Source: Caldisericaceae bacterium (GTDB lineage Bacteria > Caldisericota > Caldisericia > Caldisericales > Caldisericaceae). Taken from it: 59,040 nucleotides of DNA. The notes under the pieces were generated by a model. The model saw only the letters and a program-made list of their open reading frames with translations, had not been told where the DNA came from and ran no database searches. Made by a program: the position numbers and the translations under genes. Positions 8,555 to 17,360 of the stretch are shown piece after piece. Numbering within the stretch: the stretch's first letter is position 1; the number at the start of each line of letters is the position of its first letter. The DNA is taken from the NCBI GenBank assembly GCA_027023025.1, contig JALVXB010000006.1, positions 1-59,040 of the forward strand, read 5' to 3'.

Positions 8555-10516
8555 GTGAAAAAATTGGCACTCGTATTGATTGTTTTGCTTTTCGTGCTTG
8601 CAATTTTCAGCAGCACAAATTACGGCTCTACAAAAGCAGACGAAGGGGCAATTGAAGAAACTGCGTCTAACATTATTCCCGTAAATAGTTCACAGATAGA
8701 ACTCGAAAAAGAGGACCTAAAAATCACCCTGACGGACAATTGGACTGCGTATGTCGATGCCGTATTTATTATGAAAAACACAGGAGAGAAAGTAAATCAA
8801 AAAATGGGTTTCCCTTCCGAACAACCTGCGGAAATTCCGTCTTCATTTAAAGTTTTCGTGAACGGCAAGGAACTCCCGCTTAGCAATGTAGAAGAAAAAG
8901 TTTCAGGAAGTAATGTGTGGGAAATTTCTACTATACCGTTTAACAAAGGTGAAGAAAAAACAATCCGCGTTACATATGTGGTCGAGCACCTATACGGTTA
9001 TTCGTTTAATTACATTCTGAAGACGGGTGCAACCTGGAAAGGGAGTATAGGCAGTTTGGACATTACTATTACGCTGCCTGGTAAAGCCACGCCGCCTTTC
9101 CTGCTAAAGGCTTTGCCTTCTGGATACACGGTAAAAGGAAACGACATTATTTACCACCTCAAAAATTACGAACCAGACCAGAACATCGTGGTGGACTTTC
9201 TTCCAGACTACTTTTACAAAAAGATTACTTCGCTTAAAGAAACGGCAGAGAAAACAGGTGCGCCGAAGGATTGGTACACATACATTAAGGCACTTTTGCC
9301 CGTTGACATCGTGGGCCCATACGGCAGCAGAACTCCACACAGATACTTTGTAAACGAATACAGAACGGACGGATACGAAGAGTTTGTGCAAAAAGAACTT
9401 ACCGAGGCAATGAAAAAGTGTAAAGGCACCACTTACGAAAAGATTTTACAGATAGCAGAGGCTGCACGCTTTAATAAGCAGAATACATTTTACGGGGGAG
9501 TTTACGGGATGAAAGACTTCACTCAGATTGAGCGCGCATTTGGCACGAGCCTCGAAAAACCAGAGACAAAGGAAGTGGGGCGCATCGTTGCGTATTACTA
9601 CTGGTGGAAGGCAAACGCCCTTGGAGATATGAATAAGTACGAAGGCTTTGACGCACTCGTCCGTTTTATAAAACTTGCACCCAGGTACATTCCGTTCGGC
9701 GAATGCGAAAATATGCAAAACCCCGAAGTCGTAGGATGTACTCCATTTCCGCCGAGTAAATATGCTATATTTGAGGAATTTGTATATCCAGAAAAGGTCG
9801 TTATCCAGACAAAAAACGGCAGAGTCTATGCAGTAAAGTTTTACTTCAAAAATTCTATGGAAAAAGGATTATCTCAGCTCAGGGACTTCCAGAGGCACCT
9901 AAAATATGAAGCTGACAAAATACTACAAAACGGCAGCGACATACAATTCGACTTTAACAATCTGTATTCTGGGGAAATCGTTGCAACCTATGCAGTGCCT
10001 TTCGGCAAACTGGATGCACTTAAACAAACTGTGGACAAAATCCCGGAAGTGGTGGGAACAAAAGACAGTCCGTTTTATGTATATCCCAATGCACTGATAA
10101 CGCTATTACGGCAAGGAAGTGTGCCGAAAGAGTGGGACATAAGCAGTATTAGAAACAATATCGTTGCACAACTCAGCAAAACGGAGGCGGAAATAAAAGA
10201 GGGTGCAAAAAATCCTTATTGGGAAAAGATGAAAGGCGACGACGATTACGACAGTAGTAATTATGAAAATACGTATAAAGCCACTATCAGTCTCCCCCTT
10301 GAATACATAGAAAACAATAAGTACTTTTTAGAAAAAGTGCCTGATAAAGTAGCTATCGAGGTGGAGCAGAATTCCGAAGTGGCGCAGAGTCCTGACGAAA
10401 AAACGCAAAACCCGGTTTCAAACAGCGCGCAGCAAAAAGCAGGTAAAGTAGTAATGTGGATTGCAATTATTTCGGCAGTAGTGTTGTTTCTGCTTTACGA
10501 AAAAGACAGGCTATAG
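8555..10516 (+). CDS. Large exported protein with two terminal membrane anchors
   Basis: The product has 653 residues from the GTG at 8555, chosen because the ribosome site GGAGG overlaps the upstream ATG at 8543. It has an N-terminal signal/anchor (residues 3-20) and a C-terminal membrane helix (about the last 25 residues) followed by the basic tail EKDRL, so the bulk is extracytoplasmic. The first 180 residues are beta-rich and resemble the DUF4424-like type of exported domain (a weak resemblance only). The central region is helical. There is no known catalytic motif. A polytopic membrane protein gene follows 69 bases downstream and may be co-transcribed. Confidence 0.7.
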   Translation: MKKLALVLIVLLFVLAIFSSTNYGSTKADEGAIEETASNIIPVNSSQIELEKEDLKITLTDNWTAYVDAVFIMKNTGEKVNQKMGFPSEQPAEIPSSFKVFVNGKELPLSNVEEKVSGSNVWEISTIPFNKGEEKTIRVTYVVEHLYGYSFNYILKTGATWKGSIGSLDITITLPGKATPPFLLKALPSGYTVKGNDIIYHLKNYEPDQNIVVDFLPDYFYKKITSLKETAEKTGAPKDWYTYIKALLPVDIVGPYGSRTPHRYFVNEYRTDGYEEFVQKELTEAMKKCKGTTYEKILQIAEAARFNKQNTFYGGVYGMKDFTQIERAFGTSLEKPETKEVGRIVAYYYWWKANALGDMNKYEGFDALVRFIKLAPRYIPFGECENMQNPEVVGCTPFPPSKYAIFEEFVYPEKVVIQTKNGRVYAVKFYFKNSMEKGLSQLRDFQRHLKYEADKILQNGSDIQFDFNNLYSGEIVATYAVPFGKLDALKQTVDKIPEVVGTKDSPFYVYPNALITLLRQGSVPKEWDISSIRNNIVAQLSKTEAEIKEGAKNPYWEKMKGDDDYDSSNYENTYKATISLPLEYIENNKYFLEKVPDKVAIEVEQNSEVAQSPDEKTQNPVSNSAQQKAGKVVMWIAIISAVVLFLLYEKDRL

Positions 10517-10585
10517 CATAAAAGGACACTTGAAAACTTCCATAAATGGTAAAACATAAACGAAAAGCGAGTTAAAGGAGGCAAA

Positions 10586-11674
10586 ATGATGGACATTAAA
10601 GAAAGCTTGAAGTACGGCTGGAAAAAGTTAGCTGAAACCTGGTGGTGGATTACCCTTGCATCGTTTTATATACCAATTGGCAGCGCACTTTATCTTCTTG
10701 CGGGGTTTACCGCGTCACGCTGGACGAACAATCCAGACATCCTTGGTGCGTTAAATTACAGAACATTTTTGTCTTTCCTTCAAATCCCTACGAACTTAAA
10801 GTTGTTCGTTGGGTATGCAATAGCCACACTCGTAATGTTACTCATAGTTTACTTTTTTGCAGGATATATTCCTTCAAAATGGGCAGCAAACAAACGACAC
10901 AATCGCGTAATGTTCCGGACGGCACTGATACTTTTTATTCTTAATGTCACATTTGCCTTTTTCTCTTACCTTGCAATTGCCACTGCTTCAAAACAACCAC
11001 ACTTGTTTTCGTTTAATATGCTCATCTCCCAATACTTCACTCAAATTACAAAGGGTGTGTTTGGTACTACCATACTCGTTTTGATTGCCGTGATTTCTTA
11101 CATCTACGAGAAGTTTACGGTGAAAAGTGCGCTTCACCTCGTCGTAATTTACTTCGTCACGGTAACGCTTGAATTCCTGCTTTTGCAACCAGTTACATTC
11201 AAAATGGTGGCCAACCAGCGTGTAGTTACTCCTTCAATCGGAATTATCATGGCACTGCTCTACTTCGCATTTACCACGATAGCACTGTTTATTTCTGCTG
11301 AAACGGTTATACAGGACGACCTTGGCAAAGGCACGAAAAAGGGACTGCACCTTCTTTGGGCACGGAGCAGTATTTTGTGGACATATCTTTTGGTGTGGAT
11401 CGTTACTTTCGCTATTTCGTACATTGTTGAATATTTCGTAATGCTTGGCTTCAGGCTCACGCACGCCGCCCCTTCTTTTCCTTTCTTAAGTACATCTGCA
11501 ATTATGCTAACGATAACGATGCTTGGCGAGGCCTACCTTGCAATTGCCACATTCAAACTTGCTCGTATTTTTGAAAGTAAAGAAAGTGAAAAAGAAGATC
11601 AGGAGGATAGCGGCGAACCCACAGACGAATTAAAATCGGAAGGAAAAGTTTCCGAAGGCGAGGCGCAGGAATAA
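10586..11674 (+). CDS. Polytopic membrane protein of unknown function
   Basis: The 362-residue product has about seven or eight hydrophobic segments between residues 15 and 330, then a highly acidic cytoplasm-like tail of some 35 residues (ESKESEKEDQEDSGE). The region around residues 200-330 resembles a generic 'glycerophosphoryl diester phosphodiesterase membrane domain' type fold, but I would not assign it. AGGAGG precedes ATGATG; either ATG may be used. It lies between the exported 653-residue protein and two further envelope genes, probably in one operon from the promoters near 8441-8533. Confidence 0.65.
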   Translation: MMDIKESLKYGWKKLAETWWWITLASFYIPIGSALYLLAGFTASRWTNNPDILGALNYRTFLSFLQIPTNLKLFVGYAIATLVMLLIVYFFAGYIPSKWAANKRHNRVMFRTALILFILNVTFAFFSYLAIATASKQPHLFSFNMLISQYFTQITKGVFGTTILVLIAVISYIYEKFTVKSALHLVVIYFVTVTLEFLLLQPVTFKMVANQRVVTPSIGIIMALLYFAFTTIALFISAETVIQDDLGKGTKKGLHLLWARSSILWTYLLVWIVTFAISYIVEYFVMLGFRLTHAAPSFPFLSTSAIMLTITMLGEAYLAIATFKLARIFESKESEKEDQEDSGEPTDELKSEGKVSEGEAQE

Positions 11675-11782
11675 AGGCAGAGTGTATCCCGAAAGCAGGC
11701 GTTAAAAGTTTACAGGCGGAAACAAAAAAGGGCTTTAATGTGAAAACGCTGCTTACCTTTAAAGCAGAAAGAAGCAAATACG

Positions 11783-12229
11783 ATGCGTAAAAGTGTGCGA
11801 AAAGTTACCTTAACCGTACTTGTGCTGTTTCTCTTTGGAATGTGGGGTGCTTCTTTTTTGCCTGGCTCCCCCATTTCGTCTGTGCTCTTTCTGAGCCTTA
11901 CCGCGGGAAAGCCGTTTACCGTACGGCAGATGCGCACAGCACACTCAAGGGCAGAGTGGCAAACTTTTGTGGCAATAAACTACCCGGGCGGGCAAAAAAC
12001 GCTCGTATTTTTTGAAGATTCTCCCTCTCCGCTTATTTTTCCTAAAAACGGCATAAACAGGAAAACTGCAGAAGAAGTCGTAAAAAAGCTAACGGGAAAA
12101 GGCGTTCACGGCACTTACCTGGTGTACAAAGGTAGCAAACTATACTGGCGCGTTTTTTCAAACAGCACGAAGTATTACTACGATGTAAGTGTTACGACGG
12201 GAAAAGTAGAAGAAAGAGGCGCGTTGTGA
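11783..12229 (+). CDS. Small anchored protein with a PepSY-like C-terminus
   Basis: The 148-residue product has one N-terminal membrane segment (about residues 8-27). Its last 40 residues read YWRVFSNSTKYYYDVSVTTG, a pattern like PepSY domains (Y-W-x-V ... Y-x-D-x-x-T-G-x-V), which are small extracytoplasmic modules. No clear ribosome site precedes the ATG. A 16-codon frame starting at GTG 11740 ends across this ATG and could couple translation. The stop overlaps the next start (GTGA at 12226). Confidence 0.6.
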   Translation: MRKSVRKVTLTVLVLFLFGMWGASFLPGSPISSVLFLSLTAGKPFTVRQMRTAHSRAEWQTFVAINYPGGQKTLVFFEDSPSPLIFPKNGINRKTAEEVVKKLTGKGVHGTYLVYKGSKLYWRVFSNSTKYYYDVSVTTGKVEERGAL

Positions 12230-13137
12230 GGAGAAGTTTCGCGGCAGAGAAAATCGTTAGAAACATTCAGTGCGACATCCTGTACGGCGTATCAACGGCG
12301 CTTCTATACGCGTTCCTTTTGTTTGCAATAAGAAGCGTAAATCCGTACGCAAACTACCTGTTTCTATTTGCTGCATCCACTTTGTCCATTGCCGTTTTTA
12401 CCCCAACTCTGTACCTTACGCCCGTTTACTACGCGATAGGAAAAGTCGCCCTGCTTTTCTTCGGCGGGGGCAACTTACGCTGGAGCGAGGGCACGACGAT
12501 TCTCCTTACTTACATCTCGCCGCATTCCAGAGAAAACCCTTTCGTTGCGCATAGTTTCTCCCAGCCGTACATACTTAACTCAATCCACTATAGACTTCAC
12601 TACCTTTCTGCAGTATTTGCCCACTTTCACATTATTTCAATAATGGAGGTTCTCGTAATAGCGTTTTCGGTAGTCCCTTTCCTGCTCGTAAAAAGAAAGT
12701 TAGAGTCCTCTACAGAGAAGCACACTACAAACGAGCAAAGCTGCGAGGAGAGCGGAAAACTCAGAAAACTATTTTACCTGTTCCTCTACGGCGCATTGAT
12801 TGCCGTTCCCTCAGATTACCTGCTATCTTTTCTTATAGTAAAAGGCATCTCGAGCGTTTACATACTTCCCGTAGTTCTTCTTATATTTTCAATTGCAGTT
12901 TCCGTGCTGCTTACGGATAAATTTTTTCCTCACATAAAAAAGTTGCAGGTAATCTTTTTGCCGCTCGTCGCTCTTTCCTTTTTCTACTTCGTCGTATCGG
13001 GCGGAACAATTCTGCTGCTGCCGCTTCTTTTACCTGACGGGCTGCTCAATGCGCTAATAATTGCCTTTCCCTACTTTGAGCTGCCTCTGATTCTGTCTGG
13101 AGTGGTTGCATACTTATACGCAAGGAAAGCGCAGTGA
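12226..13137 (+). CDS. Polytopic membrane protein of unknown function
   Basis: The 303-residue product has roughly seven or eight hydrophobic segments and a charged loop near residues 155-180 (KRKLESSTEKHTTNEQ). The GTG start overlaps the stop of the upstream gene (GTGA), so the pair is translationally coupled and the two products probably act together, for example as a membrane partner of the PepSY-like protein. No transport or enzyme motif was seen. Confidence 0.65.
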   Translation: MRRSFAAEKIVRNIQCDILYGVSTALLYAFLLFAIRSVNPYANYLFLFAASTLSIAVFTPTLYLTPVYYAIGKVALLFFGGGNLRWSEGTTILLTYISPHSRENPFVAHSFSQPYILNSIHYRLHYLSAVFAHFHIISIMEVLVIAFSVVPFLLVKRKLESSTEKHTTNEQSCEESGKLRKLFYLFLYGALIAVPSDYLLSFLIVKGISSVYILPVVLLIFSIAVSVLLTDKFFPHIKKLQVIFLPLVALSFFYFVVSGGTILLLPLLLPDGLLNALIIAFPYFELPLILSGVVAYLYARKAQ

Positions 13138-13166
13138 AATACTAATATTATATCTTATGCGAACTT

Positions 13167-13660
13167 GTGGCGTCACTCTGAGCAAAGCGAAGAGTCTCTG
13201 CCTTAAATGCAAAACTTTTAAGCCATTTGCATTTTTCCAGTCATTCTGAACGAAGTGAAGAATCCCTGCCCTAACCATTTTACCTCTCTGTCGTGTCACT
13301 CTGAGCGCAGTGAAGAGTCTCCGCCTTAACGACAAACATTTATGAATCACTTGCATTTTTCCTGTCATTCTGAAGGAGCGAAACGACTGAAGAATCTCTG
13401 CCCTAACTGCTTTCCCATTGAAAAAGCGCAGCAGAAATTTTACCCTTTGGTGTGCAGAAAGATATTTTGTAATTTGCCTACCAATTCATCTTCCACCTCT
13501 ATAGGAAGAAAAGTTAGAAAGGAAACCTCGTGTCCGCTCTAAAGAGATGAGGTCCTTCGCTCGCCTGCGCTTGCTCGAGGACGACAAAAAAGAAGCGCTT
13601 GCTCGAGGACGACTCCCTTCCTGTCACTCTGAGCGAAGCGAAGAGTCCTTGCCTTAACGG
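13167..13660 (+). repeat. Array of dispersed short repeats
   Basis: Units of the ACTCTGAGCGAAGCGAAGAGT type occur at about 13172-13205, 13242-13280, 13290-13335, 13363-13412 and 13621-13660, some with the ATTCTGAACGAAGTGAAGAAT variant. Two GGTCCTTCGC/TCGAGGACGAC units lie at 13554-13612. The array comes directly before ECF copy 6. Units alternate with spacers that are themselves repeated elsewhere (see 13417-13555). Confidence 0.8.
13417..13555 (+). repeat. ~135-bp dispersed repeat, copy a
   Basis: This stretch (from CCATTGAAAAAGCGCAGCAG to the ATGAGGTCC unit) recurs in reverse orientation at about 48238-48366 at high identity, and its second half recurs at about 26150-26215. It carries GAAACCTCGTGTCCGCTCTA. 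No coding sense is evident. Confidence 0.75.
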
Positions 13661-13739
13661 CAATGCAACAAAAAAACACCTCATTTATGCTGTGGTTCTT
13701 ACTATGCGGAAAAACTTTTTAAAAATTCTTCCAGAATCG

Positions 13740-13767
13740 TGAAACTTTTTCGTGAGTTTTCCGTCTA
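13740..13767 (+). promoter_or_regulatory. ECF-type promoter, copy 6
   Basis: TGAAAC, 16 bp (TTTTTCGTGAGTTTTC), CGTCTA, then TTGTATAGAGG. It matches the Bacillus SigM-type consensus in both boxes and in spacing. It starts leader cassette A upstream of the amidase gene at 14258. Confidence 0.75.
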
Positions 13768-13961
13768 TTGTATAGAGGTGTAAAAATTTAAGTAAAAATT
13801 TGAGTAAAGAAACAGAAAATTGTGAAACATTTTTGGAGAAATTGCATCTATATAAGTAAGAGGAGAATTGTGAAAGAGGAATTTGAGAAGTGGAAAAGAA
13901 AAATGGAAGCAGGTTTTGCAGTTAATAAAAGCGCTTTTTATAAGGAGGTGGTGTAATAAAT

Positions 13962-13994
13962 ATGAATGTAGTGATTATAAAAACTAACTGTTGA
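13962..13994 (+). CDS. Leader peptide, cassette A (10 aa)
   Basis: ATG to TGA encodes MNVVIIKTNC, preceded by a strong TAAGGAGGTGG. Sister frames at 26625, 31693 and 37955 start MNVGG and end KTKY, KINC or KAKY in the same place, and TGAGCAAAGGTAAA follows the stop in A, C and D. Conservation of the start, ribosome site and stop, but not of each residue, suggests a translated leader rather than a functional protein. Confidence 0.55.
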   Translation: MNVVIIKTNC

Positions 13995-14069
13995 GCAAAG
14001 GTAAAGTAGCAAAGAGGTTGTATGTGAGGAAGTATCGTTTCATTATTGCAAAAAGTGTTCATAAATTGC

Positions 14070-14212
14070 CGTTAAAAATCTCAGCGCAAATTGCCTTTAC
14101 AGACTTCACAGAACCGCTCTTCGAACCTGTTGACCGTAGCACCAGAACCTGAACTTCAATAAGTGCTTTGCAGAGAAAGTGTAAAGATTGCGTAAGTATA
14201 AACGCAAACTCG
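14070..14212 (+). ncRNA. Conserved leader block, cassette A
   Basis: About 140 nt conserved in four places (also 26728, 31742, 38034). Shared blocks include GCAAATTGCCTTTGC, GAACCGCTCTTCGAACCTGTT, a CGTAGCACCAGA segment and CTCAATAAGTGCTTTGCA. Possible stems are GCAAA/TTTGC and GCAC/GTGC. It sits between the leader peptide and the gene-proximal promoter. Whether it acts as RNA, as DNA, or is only a recent duplicate is not settled. Confidence 0.45.
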
Positions 14213-14213
14213 T

Positions 14214-14241
14214 TTGCAAAGTTTTTAAAACAAACTAAAAT
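14214..14241 (+). promoter_or_regulatory. TTGCAA-family promoter
   Basis: TTGCAA, 16 bp starting AGTTTT, TAAAAT; then GAAAGGAGG and the ATG at 14258. Confidence 0.6.
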
Positions 14242-14257
14242 TTGAAAGGAGGAAAAG

Positions 14258-14818
14258 ATGAAGAAAGTTATTACTTTATTTATGTTATTTTTCTTTATTT
14301 TTAGCACTTTTTTTGTCTTTCCTTTGTATGCTTCTGCCTACAACGGAAGCAGTGCAGCAAACTACGCACAAGAATGGGCTTATTCATATAATCCTCAGTA
14401 TCCTGTTTCCACAAACAGGGAGGACTGTACTAATTTCGTATCGCAGTGCATAAGAGCTGGTGGGATTAGCTATATGTGGTACGGAAACCCAACAACTTAC
14501 CTGCCGTGGTGGTATATTCTTTACGAGCACGGCAGTAGAAGCTTTACAGACGCAGTACTTTTAATAAAGCACTTTAACTTCGTAAGAAATGTGCCATACG
14601 GAGAAGCTCAATTGAAAGAAGGTACACTATACAGCTGTCCTTACTCAAGAGAAGGTGACATTATGCAAATTGCTGTATCTAGTACATACCCTCCATCCAC
14701 GGACGATATTTACCATTCGAGAATAGTTGTGTATCTATTGGGAGGCATACCTTATTGTGCCCAGCACACGACAAACTATTATGGAGTAAGGTGGGATTTA
14801 CGAACGGAGAGAGTTTAG
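14258..14818 (+). CDS. Exported amidase_6-type protein, probably frameshifted near its end
   Basis: The 186-residue frame has a signal peptide (about residues 1-27, ending YASA). The mature part has the hallmarks of the putative amidase domain PF12671: an N-terminal helix (AANYAQEWAYSYNPQYP), the catalytic-Cys block NREDCTNFVSQC (about 49-60) followed by AGG, and a His in YHSRIV (about 151-156), then AQHTTNYY. Family members continue past this point with a hydrophobic end. Here the frame stops at 14816-14818, but from about 14797 the next frame reads TNGESLGDLDRYVTVFYWT and ends at 14868, 12 bases before the next gene. One extra T in the TTT at about 14795 would restore this. Likely acts on the cell wall or extracellular amides. 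Confidence 0.75.
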   Translation: MKKVITLFMLFFFIFSTFFVFPLYASAYNGSSAANYAQEWAYSYNPQYPVSTNREDCTNFVSQCIRAGGISYMWYGNPTTYLPWWYILYEHGSRSFTDAVLLIKHFNFVRNVPYGEAQLKEGTLYSCPYSREGDIMQIAVSSTYPPSTDDIYHSRIVVYLLGGIPYCAQHTTNYYGVRWDLRTERV

Positions 14819-14868
14819 GAGACTTGGACAGGTATGTTACGGTTTTTTATTGGACACCGCACAATTAA
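14796..14868 (+). other. Out-of-frame C-terminal end of the amidase
   Basis: In the +1 frame relative to 14258-14818 this stretch encodes a plausible 20-odd-residue end (TNGESLGDLDRYVTVFYWT, then PHN and TAA). The stop lies just before the ribosome site of the 14881 gene, as expected of the original gene end. Confidence 0.6.
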
Positions 14869-14880
14869 ACGGAGGCAAAG

Positions 14881-15762
14881 ATGAAGAGTATGCGTAAAAA
14901 ATTTATAATTATATCTGCAGTTTTGATAGGCATCTTTGTATTGCAATTCGTTCTTTTAAGATTTTGGCACTATTTTAAACCACACGAAGCATCGGCGTCT
15001 AACCTTCCGATAGGAATTTTCTCGGGCAGCAAGGCAGACATTGCCGCAATAAAAGATGTATACTTGAAATTTAGCGTAATGCCAGATAGGTACAAGTATA
15101 CTGCGACACTCCCTGAATCCTACATAATAGACCCTGAATCAATTCCGGAAATTGCAAGAGCGGACCTCAAGAAGCAATACCTGTGGAACGGAGAAGGGAA
15201 AATAAATATCTGGGCACTTGCAAAAATAGGCGATTTGCACTTTGCAGAAGGTTTAAAGGCACAGCATTTTTTATGGGAATCCCGCAGAAAACACTCTGAA
15301 GAATTCGAGTCTGCTCTTAAACTGTTTCGCTCCATTCCTGCAAGCAAAAAAATAACACCTCAATATCGCAAAAACAAAGTGAACGCTATCAAAAACCCTG
15401 TTGAGAAAGAGATTTTCTCAAAGATGCTCTTTCTTAGAGAAGTTGAAGGTTTCTGTCCAGAGTACATAAACACGATAGCAAACGGGCCAGAACCCATAGC
15501 TCAGGTGAAAGCAACCCAGATAAAAGAAAGGATGAAAAGAGTTAAAAAAACACTGGATGTTTGCATAATAGGAATATCCGTAAACGGAAACAGGGCAACG
15601 CTACTCTACAGTGCACCAGAAGGGTTTCTGCTGCACATCGTAAAGTTTGCAAAGTTGAACGGCGAGTGGAAAATAATTGCAATAGACGAACATCCAAAAC
15701 TAACGGAGTCTGATGAGAGAGCCGTGGTTAACTACTGGGAAAACTACCATAATACCCATTGA
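14881..15762 (+). CDS. Membrane-anchored protein, paralogue of the 4134 product
   Basis: The 293-residue product has one membrane segment (about residues 7-26), then an exported domain colinear with that of 4134-5006 (NLPIG, IKDVY, TLPESY, LWNGEGKIN, KIGDLH, RKH, NGNRA, NGEWKI, DEHP). GGAGG precedes the ATG by a normal distance, 12 bases after the presumed original end of the amidase gene, so the two form an operon under ECF copy 6. Function unknown; retention of two diverged copies, both behind ECF promoters, suggests a dosage or variant role in the envelope. Confidence 0.75.
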   Translation: MKSMRKKFIIISAVLIGIFVLQFVLLRFWHYFKPHEASASNLPIGIFSGSKADIAAIKDVYLKFSVMPDRYKYTATLPESYIIDPESIPEIARADLKKQYLWNGEGKINIWALAKIGDLHFAEGLKAQHFLWESRRKHSEEFESALKLFRSIPASKKITPQYRKNKVNAIKNPVEKEIFSKMLFLREVEGFCPEYINTIANGPEPIAQVKATQIKERMKRVKKTLDVCIIGISVNGNRATLLYSAPEGFLLHIVKFAKLNGEWKIIAIDEHPKLTESDERAVVNYWENYHNTH

Positions 15763-15961
15763 TGTGCACAGATTGCATCTGAAACACTTCGTAAATAGCC
15801 TTACAAAGCAAAACAGGAAATTTTAGCCAGCATGTATTGACGAAAACTACCTGTTTCAAAAACGGCAAAATTATAAAATGGCATTCTTTGCGCTTATATC
15901 TCTGCCATTATAAATAAATGATCTGATAATAACCAGGTTTTTAAAAATTCTTCCAGAATCG

Positions 15962-15989
15962 TGAAACTTTTTCGTAAGTTTTCCGTCTA
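15962..15989 (+). promoter_or_regulatory. ECF-type promoter, copy 7
   Basis: TGAAAC, 16 bp, CGTCTA, then TTGTATAAAG. Only about 20 bases separate it from the GGAAGGAGATA ribosome site of the gene at 16025, with no second promoter between. This is one of the cleanest places to test it. Confidence 0.78.
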
Positions 15990-16024
15990 TTGTATAAAGT
16001 GGTAGAATAGGAAGGAGATAAAAA

Positions 16025-17287
16025 ATGAAAAACGCAAACAGGTGGATTATCGTATTGGTGGGAATTGCAGTCGCGCTTTCCCTGACTTACTTTGCTCGTT
16101 TTACTGCAATACCTGAAACTGGCAATGCAGGTGCAGAAAGTGTTTCAGGGTACAGCACTCCGCTTTCAAAAAGCGCGGCAACCAAAAACAAAGTTATCTT
16201 CGTGTCAGTAAACCCACCACAAACGAGTGCAGAACGCCTGTTTTTGAAAGAACTTCTGAAAGCATACGACATCAAGTTCCTGAACGAAAAGGAAGCGAAA
16301 AGTTACGCAGAAACGAGTAGAAAAGAAAGGCTCACTTTTATCGCGTTTGGGAACAAAGAAGACTTTTTGAACTCACTCGTGAGTTCTACCCCCGAAAAAC
16401 CGCCTGCACAAACGAAGGCACCTGCAGAAGGATTAAAAGCACGGGAAGGTACTACATTTCTCATCGAAAGAACGGTAAGCATCCTGAACAAAAAAGTATC
16501 AATTGAAAAGTGGTCTTTAAAAGAAACGCTCTGCGGGGTGAAAGTGGCACGCGGCAGTGTAGTCTCCAGATTTGCACAGGCATCCAGCGCAGGGCCGCTC
16601 CTTAACGACGCTTTAAAAGCCTGGGTAGAAGGCAAGTCTGAAAACTTTTCTCCGCAGAAAAAAGGTGTAGGCGCACTATTAAACACCGCACCGCTTAAAA
16701 CTTCCGAAAAAGTAACGGACCTCGTGTGCAGTCCTTACGGTGAACTTATGCAAGTCGTTTACACCTACCGTGTGGACAAGGAAAAAGGAAGTTATACCCA
16801 CTACGCAGTCCAGGTGCTCGATACGGCAGTGCAGGAAGCGTGTAACACGGCAATGCAAAAAACACACACGCACTTCCACGCAAAACAGCTAAAGGCGTAC
16901 ATTGCATCGAATAGTCCGGATGCAGAGCTGATGGACTGGGGCCCTACGACTACGAGCATACCCAGAGGAAAACGGCAACCTTACTCCGTGGACATCCCCA
17001 TAGGCAACGGAGTGCTATCGTGGAAAGGAGAAGTTAGCAATACAAAAAGCATTCTGGACTGCACGCTCCCCTCGCAAAGAAGTGCTGCCTGGGAATTAAA
17101 CTTTACGCAAAACGCCGCAGAGGGAAGTTGCGCACTTTCGTTTGAGCCTGGTAGTCTATTTGCCGTAAAGGAAAGCGAAAGCCCACTGCTCTACACAGGT
17201 GAGTCCTTGACGCTTGCAAAACGCAGGTTCTTTATACTGAACACAACTGTAACGCTGGAAGTAGAAGGAGGCGTGGATACGCCATAA
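16025..17287 (+). CDS. Membrane-anchored protein of unknown function
   Basis: The 420-residue product has an N-terminal membrane segment (about residues 8-27), then about 390 exported residues. Residues 55-120 have an alpha/beta look (NKVIFVSVNPP, IKFLNEKEA, LTFIAFGNKE). The rest is beta-rich, with two His-containing stretches (KTHTHFHAKQ near 280). No family recognised. Its mRNA would begin at the ECF promoter about 20-30 bases upstream of the start, so this gene looks wholly dependent on that sigma factor. It converges on the aro operon with a short (73-base) gap and no clear terminator. Confidence 0.7.
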   Translation: MKNANRWIIVLVGIAVALSLTYFARFTAIPETGNAGAESVSGYSTPLSKSAATKNKVIFVSVNPPQTSAERLFLKELLKAYDIKFLNEKEAKSYAETSRKERLTFIAFGNKEDFLNSLVSSTPEKPPAQTKAPAEGLKAREGTTFLIERTVSILNKKVSIEKWSLKETLCGVKVARGSVVSRFAQASSAGPLLNDALKAWVEGKSENFSPQKKGVGALLNTAPLKTSEKVTDLVCSPYGELMQVVYTYRVDKEKGSYTHYAVQVLDTAVQEACNTAMQKTHTHFHAKQLKAYIASNSPDAELMDWGPTTTSIPRGKRQPYSVDIPIGNGVLSWKGEVSNTKSILDCTLPSQRSAAWELNFTQNAAEGSCALSFEPGSLFAVKESESPLLYTGESLTLAKRRFFILNTTVTLEVEGGVDTP

Positions 17288-17360
17288 AAAATGCCTTAAA
17301 AAGGGAGTTTTAAAAAGCACTGGAGCGCTCGAGACGAATACGCTAAAATACCCAAAGCAA

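Noticed and set aside
13114-13368. Minus-strand frame across the repeat array
   Set aside because: Consists of translated repeats (repeated LRVT motifs), a known source of false genes.
17295-17360. Terminator between the 16025 gene and aroQ
   Set aside because: No stable stem with a T-run found.
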